Notes: generated by a model from the letters alone, not told the origin. DNA of 64,000 bases from Mycobacteroides franklinii (GCF_002013895.1 NZ_MAFQ01000003.1:186001-250000), one strand, 5' to 3'; numbered from the stretch's first letter, positions 15,485 to 24,602 are shown. Numbers and translations are program-made.

Positions 15485-17665
15485 TCACGCTCGCCCGATG
15501 CGGACGGGCACCCCGTTGAGGCGTGCCATCCCGGCAAGCGCCTCCAAGTCCTGCGGCTCGCTGGACATCAGCAGGTTCACATTCACGCCGGGGTTGGCAT
15601 TGGCCGTCTGCCACGTCCCGCCGCGGGTGTGGCCCCATCCATGCGGGACGGCGATGACACCGGGCAAGATGTCCTTGCTCACCTGTGCCGGAATCTCGAT
15701 CTCGCCGTGTGCGGAGGTGACGGTGATCACGTCGTCGGTCGCGATTCCCAGCCGGTCGGCGTCATGGGCGTGTATCACCGCCCGTTGCGTCCGCCCGCCC
15801 CTCATCAGCAGCGGCACGTTGTGCATCCACGAATTCTCCGAGCGCGCCTCACGCATCCCGATGAGACGCATCGGCAGCTCCGGGTCGGCGCGCCGACGGC
15901 CAAGCTTGTCCAGTTCGGATTCAATGTCCTTGTGTCGCAGGCTAACCCGCCCGTCTCGTGTCGACACGGAACGCCCCAGGACCCCACCGGGCAGGTGATC
16001 GGCGAGCACCCTGCCATGCGGATAGTCGCGGACAAGGCGGGTGAAGGTGAGCCCACCGCGGCGCAGACCAAACCTGTCACCCCCCTCGGACATCCGGATC
16101 AGCGCATCCACCAGTGGACGCGGTCGCAGCCTCGACCCGAACAGGCTTGCCGCCTTCCGCACCCCCTGTATCACCGCAAGTAGCGGAGTCAGCCGCCACA
16201 GGCGGCTGAGCAGGTCGTCGATGATCTCCCATTCCTGCCGCGCCTGCCCCATGGGCGCCACCACCGCCTCGGTGGCCTGCCGAAATGGCGTTGGCTTCAG
16301 CGTTGCGAAAGGGACCATGAAATCGTCGCGTTCGTACATGGTGGTGGCCGGTAGCACGTAGTCACAGTGCGCCGTGGTCTCGTTGACATACAGATCGATG
16401 CCGACCATAAAATCGAGCTTTTCCAGCGCTTCTTCGAGTTCATCGCCATTGGGCACGGACAAGACCGGGTTGCCGGCGCCGACGAACAGGGCGCGCAGCT
16501 GGCCCGGTCCGGGGGTGGTGATCTCCTTGGCCATGATTCCCGCCGGTTCGGACCCCAACACCGAGGGAAACCCGCCGATCCGGGACCTGCGCCTGCGGTA
16601 GACCGACCCCAATCCGGCGCCCAGCACCCGCATCAACTGACGCTCCCCCGGCAGCCCGAACGAGCCGAACATATACCCGCCCGCCCGGTCCAGATTTCCG
16701 GCGACAAGATTGACGACATCAAGCAAATATGTTGTGAGCGTGCCGCTTTCACCCAAACACGTGCCGGTTCTGCCATACACGACAGCACGCGGTGTGGCGA
16801 CCAGGTCCCGGGCCAACCCGCGCACCGTCGCCGGTTCTATCCCGGAATGCTCGGCGGTCAGCTCCGGGGCGAACGGCCTGACCAATCCCTCCAGCCAACC
16901 GACATCGTTGGCCTGAAGAGCGATCCGCTTCCTATCCACCAGGTCCTCGGTGAACATCACGTGCAGGAGGGAGAGCAACAGGTACACGTCACCGTCGGGC
17001 ACGATCCCCAGCCACTCGAACTCGGCGGCCGTCTCAGTGCGGCGAGGATCGATGACCAACACGCGTCCCCCACGCTTGACCACCTCACGCATCTTGTCGC
17101 GCATACGCGGCATGGACACCCCGCTGCCATGGGAGACGACAGGATTGGCCCCCATCACCACCAGCAGGTCGGTGCGGCCGATATCGGGTACCGGCATGGT
17201 CAGCGAGTTCCCGTACAGCAGCTGGCTGGCGACGAATCGGTTATTGATGTCCTGCGAGCCGGCCGTGAACATGTGGAACTTGGCACCAAATCCGGCGATG
17301 GCCATCGGCAACCACATCGCGTATGAGTAGCTGAATGCTCCGGGATTGCCGTAGTACCAGCCGAGCGCGCCCGAGCCATATCTGCGATGGATGTCTCGCA
17401 CCCGAGCCGCGATATCGGCCATCGCGGTCTCCCAGTCCACCGGCTCGAATTCGCCGGAGGCGGTGCGCCGCAACGGGGTGGTCACCCGGTCCGGGTCGTT
17501 GTGGATATCAGCGAAGGCAATGCCCTTCTGACATGCGAAACCCGCCGAGAGTGGGTTTTCCTTGTCGGGGCGCAGCGACAGCAACTTGCCGTCCTCGACG
17601 GTGGCGACCATGCCGCACAGCGGCTCACAAATACGACAGAAGGTTGTCTTCGTTTCGACTGTCAT
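15485..17665 (-). CDS. Molybdopterin oxidoreductase, DMSO-reductase superfamily
   Basis: 726 residues from ATG 17665 (an ATG at 17683 or TTG at 17692 are alternatives). The N-terminal C-R-I-C-E-P-L-C-G with a fourth Cys in SAGFACQKG forms the [4Fe-4S] site. DLLVVMGANPVVSHG and RVLVIDPRRTETA bind the first MGD, and LRALFVGAGNPVLSVPN, CDYVLPATTMYERDD and the C-terminal VITVTSAHGEIEIPAQVSKDILPGVIAVPHGWGH complete the fold. There is no twin-arginine signal, so it is cytoplasmic. I cannot identify the metal-ligand residue or the substrate. No partner electron-transfer subunit is adjacent. The family includes formate dehydrogenase-like, thiosulfate and acetylene hydratase types. Confidence 0.82.
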   Translation of the reverse strand: MTVETKTTFCRICEPLCGMVATVEDGKLLSLRPDKENPLSAGFACQKGIAFADIHNDPDRVTTPLRRTASGEFEPVDWETAMADIAARVRDIHRRYGSGALGWYYGNPGAFSYSYAMWLPMAIAGFGAKFHMFTAGSQDINNRFVASQLLYGNSLTMPVPDIGRTDLLVVMGANPVVSHGSGVSMPRMRDKMREVVKRGGRVLVIDPRRTETAAEFEWLGIVPDGDVYLLLSLLHVMFTEDLVDRKRIALQANDVGWLEGLVRPFAPELTAEHSGIEPATVRGLARDLVATPRAVVYGRTGTCLGESGTLTTYLLDVVNLVAGNLDRAGGYMFGSFGLPGERQLMRVLGAGLGSVYRRRRSRIGGFPSVLGSEPAGIMAKEITTPGPGQLRALFVGAGNPVLSVPNGDELEEALEKLDFMVGIDLYVNETTAHCDYVLPATTMYERDDFMVPFATLKPTPFRQATEAVVAPMGQARQEWEIIDDLLSRLWRLTPLLAVIQGVRKAASLFGSRLRPRPLVDALIRMSEGGDRFGLRRGGLTFTRLVRDYPHGRVLADHLPGGVLGRSVSTRDGRVSLRHKDIESELDKLGRRRADPELPMRLIGMREARSENSWMHNVPLLMRGGRTQRAVIHAHDADRLGIATDDVITVTSAHGEIEIPAQVSKDILPGVIAVPHGWGHTRGGTWQTANANPGVNVNLLMSSEPQDLEALAGMARLNGVPVRIGRA

Positions 17666-17735
17666 AGTCGGCACCGCTTCCATGCACGTCAACAGGGCTG
17701 ACCCCTATTTGATAGCGCATGTTCTCAAATATCAA

Positions 17736-17752
17736 CCCCTGAAGCACAGGGG
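17736..17752 (-). terminator. Weak hairpin after mkl
   Basis: CCCCTG (17736-17741) pairs with CAGGGG (17747-17752), 6-8 base pairs with the flanking bases, just past the mkl stop at 17759. There is no U-run, so termination efficiency is uncertain. Confidence 0.35.
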
Positions 17753-17758
17753 CTGCCA

Positions 17759-18886
17759 CTACCCCCGTACGGGCGGGATCTGACCGGTCGGGGCGTCGTC
17801 GTCCGCCGTGTTGATGGTCTGCGTGGGCTGCTCGGCGTGCGGCGGCGCCAGCGTGGCCGTGGCGACACCCGTGGGCTCATCACCGAAGTCATGCACGTGG
17901 TACTGGTGGGTGCCGGCGAAGCTGTCCTGGATCGCGGCCTGGGCGTTCGGCGGCAGCTGGTGCATGATCTCGCGCACCCGCGCCTGGCGACGCCCGACGG
18001 CGGCACGTTCCGGCATACCCGGGGTGGCCTGGATCTGCGGCGGCACGCCCTCGATCTCCTCGACACCACCGTCGTGGTGCCCGGCGTCCAAGTGCGCCTG
18101 CTCCTCGGCCATGGTGGCCTCGTCCTTTTCCTCGGACATACCGATCGGCCCGATACGGCGGCCGTTCAGGAACTGCTTGATCACCGGCTCATCGCTGGTC
18201 AGCAGCACCTCGCGGGGACCGAACATGACGAGCTGGCGGCGGTACAGCATGCCCATGTTGTCCGGCACGGTACGAGCGATGTTGATGTTGTGCGTCACGA
18301 TCAGGATCGTGGCGTCGATCTGCGCGTTGATGTCGATGAGCAGCTGGCTCAGGTAGGCGGTACGCACCGGGTCCAGGCCGGAGTCCGGCTCATCGCAGAG
18401 GATGATCTGCGGGTCCAGCACCAGCGAGCGGGCCAGGCCGGCACGCTTGCGCATACCGCCGGAGATCTCACCCGGGAACTTGGTCTCGTGGCCCGTCAAA
18501 CCCACAACGTCAAGCTTCTGCATGACGATGTCGCGGATCTCGGATTCCTTCTTCTTGGTGTGCTCACGCAAGGGGAAGGCAGTGTTGTCGTACAGGTTCA
18601 TCGAGCCGAACAGCGCGCCGTCCTGGAACATCACGCCGAACAGCTTGCGGATCTCGTACAGCTCCTTGGAGGAGCACTCCATGATGTTGGTGCCGTCGAT
18701 GTAGATGGCACCCTGCTCCGGTCGCAACAGGCCGATCAGCGACTTCAGGAACACCGACTTTCCGGTACCCGACGGCCCCAGCAGCACGCTGACTTCACCC
18801 GGCGGCAGAGACAGGCTGACGTTCTCCCAGATTCGTTGTGAACCAAAGGACTTGGTCAAACCCTCGACGGAGACTTCTGCACCCAC
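17759..18886 (-). CDS. mkl: ABC transporter ATPase Mkl (MlaF-like, Mce-associated)
   Basis: 375 residues from GTG 18886, which follows GGAAGGA by 7 bases and matches the start of the conserved VSVEGLTKSFGSQRIWENV; a longer GTG at 18913 is less likely. Walker A is GPSGTGKS, the signature is ISGGMRKRAGLARSL, and Walker B is IILCDEPDSGLDP. After the ATPase domain (about residue 260) there is an acidic, His/Glu-rich C-terminal extension typical of mycobacterial Mkl (Rv0655). This ATPase is thought to energise Mce lipid importers together with YrbE permeases encoded elsewhere. It acts at the inner face of the membrane. Confidence 0.92.
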   Translation of the reverse strand: MGAEVSVEGLTKSFGSQRIWENVSLSLPPGEVSVLLGPSGTGKSVFLKSLIGLLRPEQGAIYIDGTNIMECSSKELYEIRKLFGVMFQDGALFGSMNLYDNTAFPLREHTKKKESEIRDIVMQKLDVVGLTGHETKFPGEISGGMRKRAGLARSLVLDPQIILCDEPDSGLDPVRTAYLSQLLIDINAQIDATILIVTHNINIARTVPDNMGMLYRRQLVMFGPREVLLTSDEPVIKQFLNGRRIGPIGMSEEKDEATMAEEQAHLDAGHHDGGVEEIEGVPPQIQATPGMPERAAVGRRQARVREIMHQLPPNAQAAIQDSFAGTHQYHVHDFGDEPTGVATATLAPPHAEQPTQTINTADDDAPTGQIPPVRG

Positions 18887-19036
18887 CAGGCGATCCTTCC
18901 GCAACACGCGCACTTCACCACGAACCCGGCCAGGCTGTGGTTCGGATCACTTTAGCGTATGCCCAAGAACTGCATCGCGTTTGTGTCCAGACCGGGCCCG
19001 CTGACTGGCTAACTGTGATAACCAGCCACTACGCGT

Positions 19037-20416
19037 CTAGTCCGAGGTGGATTCGACGGGTGCCACGGCGGCGGTACTGCCGCGCCGGCGCTCCACGATG
19101 AGCAGCGCTCCGGCCAACAGCGCGACCAGCACGACAATCAGCCCGACGATATCGGCGAACACACTCGGATGCCCGAGGCCGTAGCCGGTCAGCAGATCCA
19201 CCTGCGCACGCTGCCGAACGAACTGGCCCAATACGACTCCCAGCGCGGATGCCGTCACCGCCAGGCCCCCCACCACGGTCAGCTGTGCCGGTGAAACTCC
19301 ATGGAACACCGCATAGAAAAGGTAGACAGCCAGCGTCGAGATACCGGCGCCGGAGAGCAGCAGGCCCAGTATCAACCCGCCCTCGGTGCTGGCGGCCTGC
19401 AGTTCGATCACGGTCGCCGCCACACCGGCCACCAGCAGGACCGCGCCCAGCACCGCGATGAGCGCGCGTTTGCCCGCGTCGATGAGATACCCGGCGACCG
19501 GAGCGAAGACCAGCCCGGCGACAAAAAGTGCCAGCGGTGGCGTGTCGGAGGGCGCCAGTTCGCGATCGATCGACCACCACATCGCCGCATGGTCAAAGTC
19601 CGCGAACCGCACCAGGAACGTCAGCACGGTGATCGCCAGCAGTGCCGCCAATACCACCGGGCGGGTGAGGACATCCGCGGCGATCAACGCTGCCGAACCC
19701 CTGCGCCGGGTCTGCGCGAAGAGCCCACCGAAGGCCCCCAGCGCGATGATCCCGAGGATCACCGCCCGCACCGGGGAGGATTCGTCAACCAAGAGCCAGG
19801 CCAGCGCGGACACACCTACCAGCCACAGCACCGCGCCGACGAGATCGAAAGTATCGAAGGTGCCGACGAACTCGCGGTGCGGCTGGGTAAGCACCACCAC
19901 CAGCACCACGACCGTCGCAGCAAGGATTCCGTAGGTGATCGGGCGCCAATTCAGCGGTGAGTTGATGTCCAGGACCTGGCCCGCCAACATGGCCAGCGGG
20001 TACATCGCCACCCAAAATCCCAGGGATAGCCCGCGGCCCTGCCTCGGTGTCGAATGCAGCACGATCAGCATGGAAGCCACCATCGTCAGGCCTGCGCCGA
20101 GGGCGGAAACCAGCATCACCCAGGCAAGCAACGTGGCCGATCCCGGGATCAGTGACACCGCCGTGGACAGACCCAGAATCACCAGGCCGGTGGCCAAGAA
20201 GGTAGTAGGACGGAAGTGGTTGCCCAGCCTGGCGAACACGAGCAATGTCACCACAGCGACCACGTCGCCGGCGACGGTCGCCCATTCGATGGAGCCGAGG
20301 GCGTCATCACCCCGGTCCACTCCCCATACCGCCGCCAGACCGTGGTCCAGCATGGTCAACCTCGCCACAAACAATGCGGCGCACGCGATAACGACGTGCC
20401 GTACGGCCAGATTCAT
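19037..20416 (-). CDS. Major facilitator superfamily-like membrane protein
   Basis: 459 residues and about 14 hydrophobic segments, starting with the first helix RHVVIACAALFVARLTML. FARLGNHFRPTTFLATGLVILGL resembles the loop 2-3 motif G-x-L-x-D-R-x-G-R in degenerate form. The overall layout fits drug:H+ antiporter-2-type transporters (EmrB-like), but key motif residues are weak, so export of a drug or lipid is only an inference. No regulator sits next to it. Confidence 0.65.
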   Translation of the reverse strand: MNLAVRHVVIACAALFVARLTMLDHGLAAVWGVDRGDDALGSIEWATVAGDVVAVVTLLVFARLGNHFRPTTFLATGLVILGLSTAVSLIPGSATLLAWVMLVSALGAGLTMVASMLIVLHSTPRQGRGLSLGFWVAMYPLAMLAGQVLDINSPLNWRPITYGILAATVVVLVVVLTQPHREFVGTFDTFDLVGAVLWLVGVSALAWLLVDESSPVRAVILGIIALGAFGGLFAQTRRRGSAALIAADVLTRPVVLAALLAITVLTFLVRFADFDHAAMWWSIDRELAPSDTPPLALFVAGLVFAPVAGYLIDAGKRALIAVLGAVLLVAGVAATVIELQAASTEGGLILGLLLSGAGISTLAVYLFYAVFHGVSPAQLTVVGGLAVTASALGVVLGQFVRQRAQVDLLTGYGLGHPSVFADIVGLIVVLVALLAGALLIVERRRGSTAAVAPVESTSD

Positions 20417-20496
20417 GTCACCTTCACCCTCTCGTCAGGTCACTCTATGGGCCCCAGCCACATTCGTCTTGCGATAGCAGGTATCGCGGGAGCAAC

Positions 20497-21093
20497 CTAT
20501 GGACCGCCGACGTCAGTTTTTCGCCGACCCCTGGCCCATCGAATCGCCCGGTACGTCAGCCATCCGAGAACGGCCAAAAGCACCAGCACCAGGACGAACG
20601 CCACAACCGGCACCGCCAGCGCGAGAATCGTCAGCACCAGCGAGGTGCCGTCCTCGGCAGTTGAGACCACCGGATTGCCCACGCCGGCAGTGGTTCCGGT
20701 CACGAAGGGGCGCGCGACGGTCCGGCTGGCGTGCACACCCCCCGCGGTGATGGCGCCGAGGATCGCGGCTACGGCCGGCGGCAGATTCGACGAGAGGCTC
20801 GTCTCCGCGGTGAACAGAATGGCTCCCGACGCGGGCGCGATGAGTGTGCCGACCGCGTGCAAGACGGAGTCCACGGCAGGAATTTTGTCGCCGATGAGAT
20901 CGAGCACAAAAATCACCGCGAGGACAATGAGCGCTGGGGTGGAGGACAGCCAGCCATACGACGGGCCGAGCTCGATCCACCCGAGACGGTCGGCCGCGCC
21001 CACCGCGAGCAGGGGCAGCCAGGCGTTCAGTCCGGCGGCACCCGAAAGCCCGAACGCTCCGAGGACGGCGCTGATGGCCGACGTGATCTCCAT
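20497..21093 (-). CDS. DUF4126 family membrane protein
   Basis: 198 residues from ATG 21093. GAFGLSGAAGLNAWLPLLAVGAADRLGWIEL is the conserved N-terminus of DUF4126, and ALIVLAVIFVLDLIGDKIPAVDSVLHAVGTLIAPASGA the next conserved block. There are 4-5 membrane segments and a basic tail (RAIRWARGRRKTD). The function is unknown. It is 51 bases downstream of the reductase gene on the same strand and 80 bases before the MFS-like gene. Confidence 0.8.
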   Translation of the reverse strand: MEITSAISAVLGAFGLSGAAGLNAWLPLLAVGAADRLGWIELGPSYGWLSSTPALIVLAVIFVLDLIGDKIPAVDSVLHAVGTLIAPASGAILFTAETSLSSNLPPAVAAILGAITAGGVHASRTVARPFVTGTTAGVGNPVVSTAEDGTSLVLTILALAVPVVAFVLVLVLLAVLGWLTYRAIRWARGRRKTDVGGP

Positions 21094-21144
21094 GCCACGA
21101 GTGTGACGCGGTCAGCGAGTTTCAGCGACGATTTGCCGACAGCC

Positions 21145-21696
21145 TCATGTTCGAGTGTCGAGTTGCACCACGAAGGCTGTCCCGCCCTCAAACCAGGCGC
21201 GATGCAGTTCGATGATTTTGCGCCGCGAGGGCAACCCCTTGCGGTGAAACAGGTTTTCGAGGTAATCGAAGGGGTGTACGGCGCCGCAGAACTGCTCGTG
21301 GGCCGGCCCATATGCCGGGTCGCCCGGCGCGATCGGCCGGGCCACCCCCTCGTATGTTCCATCAGTGAGCCGCAACCGCGCCCGCGGGTTCGCCTGAATG
21401 TTCTTGACCCACAAGGTGTGCCGGCCCGTGATCGCGACCAGGTACACCCTGCCCCCGTCGCGCACCGCCTTGACGTAGGTGACGCGCGGGCTACCCGTTC
21501 TTCTGCCGATGGTGGTCAGTACACCGACGCCGCGGGGCACTCGAATCGCGAACCACGGCCGATGTATCGCGTGCAAGGCGCTGGCGAAACGACGGCGCTC
21601 AGACAGCGGTGCTGCTGTCGTGTCCAACCCGGGCATGCGTTCGAAGACGTATCGCCCGTCCGTGTAGCACAACGACTCCGGCAGCGGGCCGTTCAT
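21145..21696 (-). CDS. Deazaflavin (F420)-dependent nitroreductase-family protein
   Basis: 183 residues from ATG 21696. The core GVGVLTTIGRRTGSPRVTYVKAVRDGGRVYLVAITGRHTLWVKNIQANPRARLRL is the split-beta-barrel motif (T-T-x-G-R-x-T-G-x-x-R plus W-x-x-N-I-x-A-N-P) of the Ddn/FDOR-A type family that binds F420. Members reduce quinones or nitro compounds. The region after residue 125 diverges (HEQFCGAVHPFDYLENLFHRKGLPSRRKI) and may bind the substrate. It lies next to the carotenoid oxygenase with a 36-base gap. Confidence 0.75.
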   Translation of the reverse strand: MNGPLPESLCYTDGRYVFERMPGLDTTAAPLSERRRFASALHAIHRPWFAIRVPRGVGVLTTIGRRTGSPRVTYVKAVRDGGRVYLVAITGRHTLWVKNIQANPRARLRLTDGTYEGVARPIAPGDPAYGPAHEQFCGAVHPFDYLENLFHRKGLPSRRKIIELHRAWFEGGTAFVVQLDTRT

Positions 21697-21732
21697 GACC
21701 GAGCCGCTCCCGCGAAGACATCGGCCATGGTC

Positions 21733-23244
21733 TCAGCGGGGGTCCCAGTTGCCGTGGAACCCTGCCGGAACTCGCTGCGGCAGATGCACTGTGGCCATCA
21801 GATCCAGGCTGCCCGCATCAAGAAGTAGCAGCTGCCCCTCATCGGACCGACGGTCAACGGCGAACCCGATCAACACCCCGTCGTCCTCACCGGCCGCCGT
21901 CGGATTCGGCACGAAGGACATCTCCCCCAGCACGATTGCGGGATCCAGACGGCTCGAGACACTGGAACCGGTCTCGTAGTCGTACTTGACGATGCTGGCC
22001 CCTGCCGCCTCCCCGGTGCCGAAGAAGTTCTCCACATCCGGCAGGTAACCGTAGCGGTGCTTCTTGCCCGTCAAAGTCTCGTTGATCCGTGGGAACTCGA
22101 GATGCCGATCGTCCTTACGTTCCATGTGTACCGTGCCCTTGGCCAGATCGATCGTCCAGCGATCGAGCTGCCCCCTGGCGTCACTGGGCCCCAGCACATC
22201 CTGGGAAAACATCGAGTCATACCGCACCAGATCGATCACGATGACCTCCGAGCCATTGCGCATTTCGGAGTACCCGTTGAGCGGGTGGAAGACGTAACAC
22301 GGGTCGATCTCGAACCAGCGCACGGGGGCTCGGCGGGAGGGATCATCGCCATCGCGCGGCATGACGCCAATCCGGGCCGGGTACTTGGTGTTCCACGAAT
22401 ACGGGATGGACGGGGAATTGCCGGAGTACTGGCTGGCCTTGGCCGCGATGGGACCGGGAATCTTGACCTTGCCGATAAGTGAGTTCATCACGATCTGGGC
22501 CGGCTTACGCAGCAATCGCGGCACGGGCACCGACTGGCTGATCATCGACATGTCCAGCGTGACCGGCAGATCGTAGAAAACGACATACTTCTCGGTGAGG
22601 GTGAAGTCGTGCATCATCGGTGCGCCGTGCACCTGGATGTCGACGGTCCGCCGCGCACGGCCGTTGGTGCCGATAACGGAGTATTGGACCGTGCTTCCGC
22701 GCGCGAAAGAGTATGAGACGGCGTGCATTTCGCCGGTATCCGGATCGGTGTGCGGGTGTGCGGTGTATCCACCCGGCAGGGTGCCGTCAAAATCGCAGGT
22801 GCCGATGGTGTCGAGGTCTTCGGTGAGCTCGTAGTTCGCGATACCCCCCTCGACCAGTGCGAGCGTGCGCCCGGCGTGGCCAAGCACATTGGTGTTCGGC
22901 CCGATGACTCCCATGCCGGCGCTCATGCTGATCGCGGACGGACGTGCCTCTCCGAGCGTCTTGCTGACCGACGGCGTGCGGACCCAACGGTTGCGATACC
23001 ACTGCGCCTTGCCATCACGCAGCGAGAGTCCATGCACCATCGCATCCCCGCTGAAGAGGTGATACGTGGCCGGGTCGACCTCGGCAGCCGGGTTGGGGCC
23101 ATTACGCAGATACCTGCCGTCGAGGTGATCGGGCACGGTTCCGGTCACCTCCAGGTGCACACTGTCCATCTCTTCCTGGACCGGCTCCCAGATCCCGGTC
23201 AGGTAGGGGCTCGTGCTGGCGGTTGGTTGGGCCGTGGTTGTCAT
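21733..23244 (-). CDS. Carotenoid cleavage oxygenase
   Basis: 503 residues from ATG 23244, the usual length. The four Fe(II)-binding His can be placed in TAHPHTDPDTGEMHAVSY, MMHDFTLTEKYVVFYDLPV, CYVFHPLNGYSE and the C-terminal FHGNWDPR. LDGRYLRNGPNP is the conserved N-terminal blade. It is a cytoplasmic or membrane-associated non-haem iron dioxygenase that splits carotenoid or apocarotenoid double bonds, homologous in position and family to Rv0654. It is divergent from a TetR regulator, with an inverted repeat in the gap, so it is probably repressed by it. Confidence 0.9.
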   Translation of the reverse strand: MTTTAQPTASTSPYLTGIWEPVQEEMDSVHLEVTGTVPDHLDGRYLRNGPNPAAEVDPATYHLFSGDAMVHGLSLRDGKAQWYRNRWVRTPSVSKTLGEARPSAISMSAGMGVIGPNTNVLGHAGRTLALVEGGIANYELTEDLDTIGTCDFDGTLPGGYTAHPHTDPDTGEMHAVSYSFARGSTVQYSVIGTNGRARRTVDIQVHGAPMMHDFTLTEKYVVFYDLPVTLDMSMISQSVPVPRLLRKPAQIVMNSLIGKVKIPGPIAAKASQYSGNSPSIPYSWNTKYPARIGVMPRDGDDPSRRAPVRWFEIDPCYVFHPLNGYSEMRNGSEVIVIDLVRYDSMFSQDVLGPSDARGQLDRWTIDLAKGTVHMERKDDRHLEFPRINETLTGKKHRYGYLPDVENFFGTGEAAGASIVKYDYETGSSVSSRLDPAIVLGEMSFVPNPTAAGEDDGVLIGFAVDRRSDEGQLLLLDAGSLDLMATVHLPQRVPAGFHGNWDPR

Positions 23245-23266
23245 CGCGTCCTCCGGGGCTGGCTGG

Positions 23267-23292
23267 CATAACGCTGTTATTACGACGTTATG
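23267..23292. promoter_or_regulatory. Inverted repeat, candidate TetR operator
   Basis: CATAACG (23267-23273) and CGTTATG (23286-23292) are perfect inverted arms separated by 12 bases, in the gap between the divergent carotenoid oxygenase and TetR genes. It covers an in-frame ATG at 23290, which argues that the TetR start is the later ATG at 23329. Confidence 0.5.
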
Positions 23293-23328
23293 GTGAACCT
23301 ACTCCCGTTGTGCGAACATGGCAAGACC

Positions 23329-24066
23329 ATGAGTTCATCTGTGCCGCGAAATCGTCCGGAGACCGACGGGGCCGTCGCCCGCAATCCCCGGGTCGACCTT
23401 GTTTCCGCCGCGGTGCAACTGCTGAACGAGCAGGGCCCCGACGCACTGCAGACCCGTAAGATCGCCGCCGCGGCGGGCACCTCCACCATGGCGGTCTACA
23501 CCTACTTCGGCGGCATGCGCGAGCTGATCGCGGAGGTAGCCGAGGAGGGGCTGCGGCAGTTCGCCGAGGCGCAAGCCATCGTCGAACAGTCCGACGATGT
23601 GATCGCCGATCTCATGCTGACCGGAATGGCCTACCGCCAGTTCGCCATCGACAGTCCGCACATGTATCGGCTGATGTTCGGTGTCACCAGCGCGCACGGC
23701 GTCGACGCGCCCCGCAGGAACATGTTCAACACCTCGCACGTGACGCCGGAGCACCCGAGCGCCGCCTACCTGTTCCGTTGTGTGCAACGCGCGATGGCGG
23801 CGGGGCGCATCGACGGCTCCCCCGACGACGCCGCGAAGGTCGCGGCCACCGCCGCCAAGTTCTGGACCATCATGCACGGGTTCGTCATGCTGGAGCTGGC
23901 CGGTTTCTGGGGTGAAGACGGCGCCGCGGTGGGCCCCGTGCTGGGCTCCATGACCACTGATCTCCTTATCGCCCTTGGCGATACCCCCGAACGGGTGAAC
24001 AGTTCGGGGGCTGCCGCCGCAGCTCGGCTCGCAACGTCGATCCAAGGCGCGCAGAAGACCTCGTAG
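23329..24066 (+). CDS. TetR-family transcriptional regulator
   Basis: 245 residues from ATG 23329; ATG 23290 lies inside the inverted repeat and is less likely. The HTH is VDLVSAAVQLLNEQGPDALQTRKIAAAAGTSTMAVYTYFGGMRELIAEV (about residues 20-68), followed by a helical ligand-binding domain with the WHG-type segment common to mycobacterial TetR proteins. It is the counterpart of Rv0653c and is divergent from the carotenoid oxygenase, its most likely target. The inducer is unknown. Confidence 0.85.
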   Translation: MSSSVPRNRPETDGAVARNPRVDLVSAAVQLLNEQGPDALQTRKIAAAAGTSTMAVYTYFGGMRELIAEVAEEGLRQFAEAQAIVEQSDDVIADLMLTGMAYRQFAIDSPHMYRLMFGVTSAHGVDAPRRNMFNTSHVTPEHPSAAYLFRCVQRAMAAGRIDGSPDDAAKVAATAAKFWTIMHGFVMLELAGFWGEDGAAVGPVLGSMTTDLLIALGDTPERVNSSGAAAAARLATSIQGAQKTS

Positions 24067-24083
24067 GCGGTCGGACACCTCGC

Positions 24084-24139
24084 CGAGTGTGCGGATTGTG
24101 TCGACGTTCCGCGGATTCTCGACCGAATCCGCACACTCG
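24084..24139. repeat. Long palindromic intergenic element
   Basis: CGAGTGTGCGGATT (24084-24097) and its exact complement AATCCGCACACTCG (24126-24139) enclose 28 bases that themselves contain an inner inverted pair GTCGA/TCGAC. It begins 17 bases after the TetR stop and can fold as a stem of 14 pairs, acting as a terminator of that gene. The symmetric, G+C-poor-loop layout also looks like a REP-type intergenic repeat. Confidence 0.7.
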
Positions 24140-24148
24140 AAAACGAAT

Positions 24149-24195
24149 CCGGCCCCGGAACGTCCTTCTAGATTCAGAAGGACGTCCGGGGCCGG
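24149..24195 (-). terminator. Terminator of rplJ-rplL
   Basis: Arms 24149-24169 and 24176-24195 pair over about 19-20 positions with one mismatch (core GGCCCCGG / CCGGGGCC, then CGTCCTTCT / AGAAGGACG). It lies 20 bases after the rplL stop. In the minus-strand transcript the second arm ends in a G+C clamp without a long U-run, as usual for mycobacteria. Confidence 0.8.
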
Positions 24196-24215
24196 ACCGT
24201 GAAAGGTGCTGCGAA

Positions 24216-24602
24216 CTACTTGACGGTGACCGTCGCGCCAGCGGCCTCGAGCTTGCCCTTGGCATCGTCGGCGGCTTCCTTGGCGACCTTCTCCAGCAGC
24301 GGCTTCGGGGCGCTGTCGACCAGGTCCTTGGCTTCCTTCAGGCCCAGGCCGGAGACGATCTCGCGCACAACCTTGATAACGCCGATCTTCTTGTCGCCGG
24401 CGCTCTCCAGGATGACGTCGAACTCGCTCTGCTCTTCGGCAGCCTCGGCGGCCGGGGCAGCGCCACCGGCGGCGGCGACGGCAACCGGAGCGGCAGCGGT
24501 GACCTCGAAGACCTCTTCGAAGGTCTTGACGAACTCGGACAGCTCAAGCAGCGTCAGCTCCTTGAAAGCATCGATCAGTTCCTCGGTGCTCAGCTTTGCC
24601 AT
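24216..24602 (-). CDS. rplL: 50S ribosomal protein L7/L12
   Basis: 128 residues, the normal length. It has an N-terminal dimerisation helix ([30 protein letters not shown]), an Ala/Gly-rich hinge ([22 protein letters not shown]) and a C-terminal factor-binding domain ([42 protein letters not shown]). As L7/L12 dimers it forms the ribosomal stalk that recruits EF-Tu and EF-G. It follows rplJ after 51 bases, within one operon. Confidence 0.98.
   Translation of the reverse strand: MAKLSTEELIDAFKELTLLELSEFVKTFEEVFEVTAAAPVAVAAAGGAAPAAEAAEEQSEFDVILESAGDKKIGVIKVVREIVSGLGLKEAKDLVDSAPKPLLEKVAKEAADDAKGKLEAAGATVTVK

Noticed and set aside
17709..17735. TTGATA/TATCAA inverted pair before the molybdopterin gene
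   Set aside because: Six-base A+T arms are expected by chance in a short A+T-rich gap, and no regulator is adjacent.
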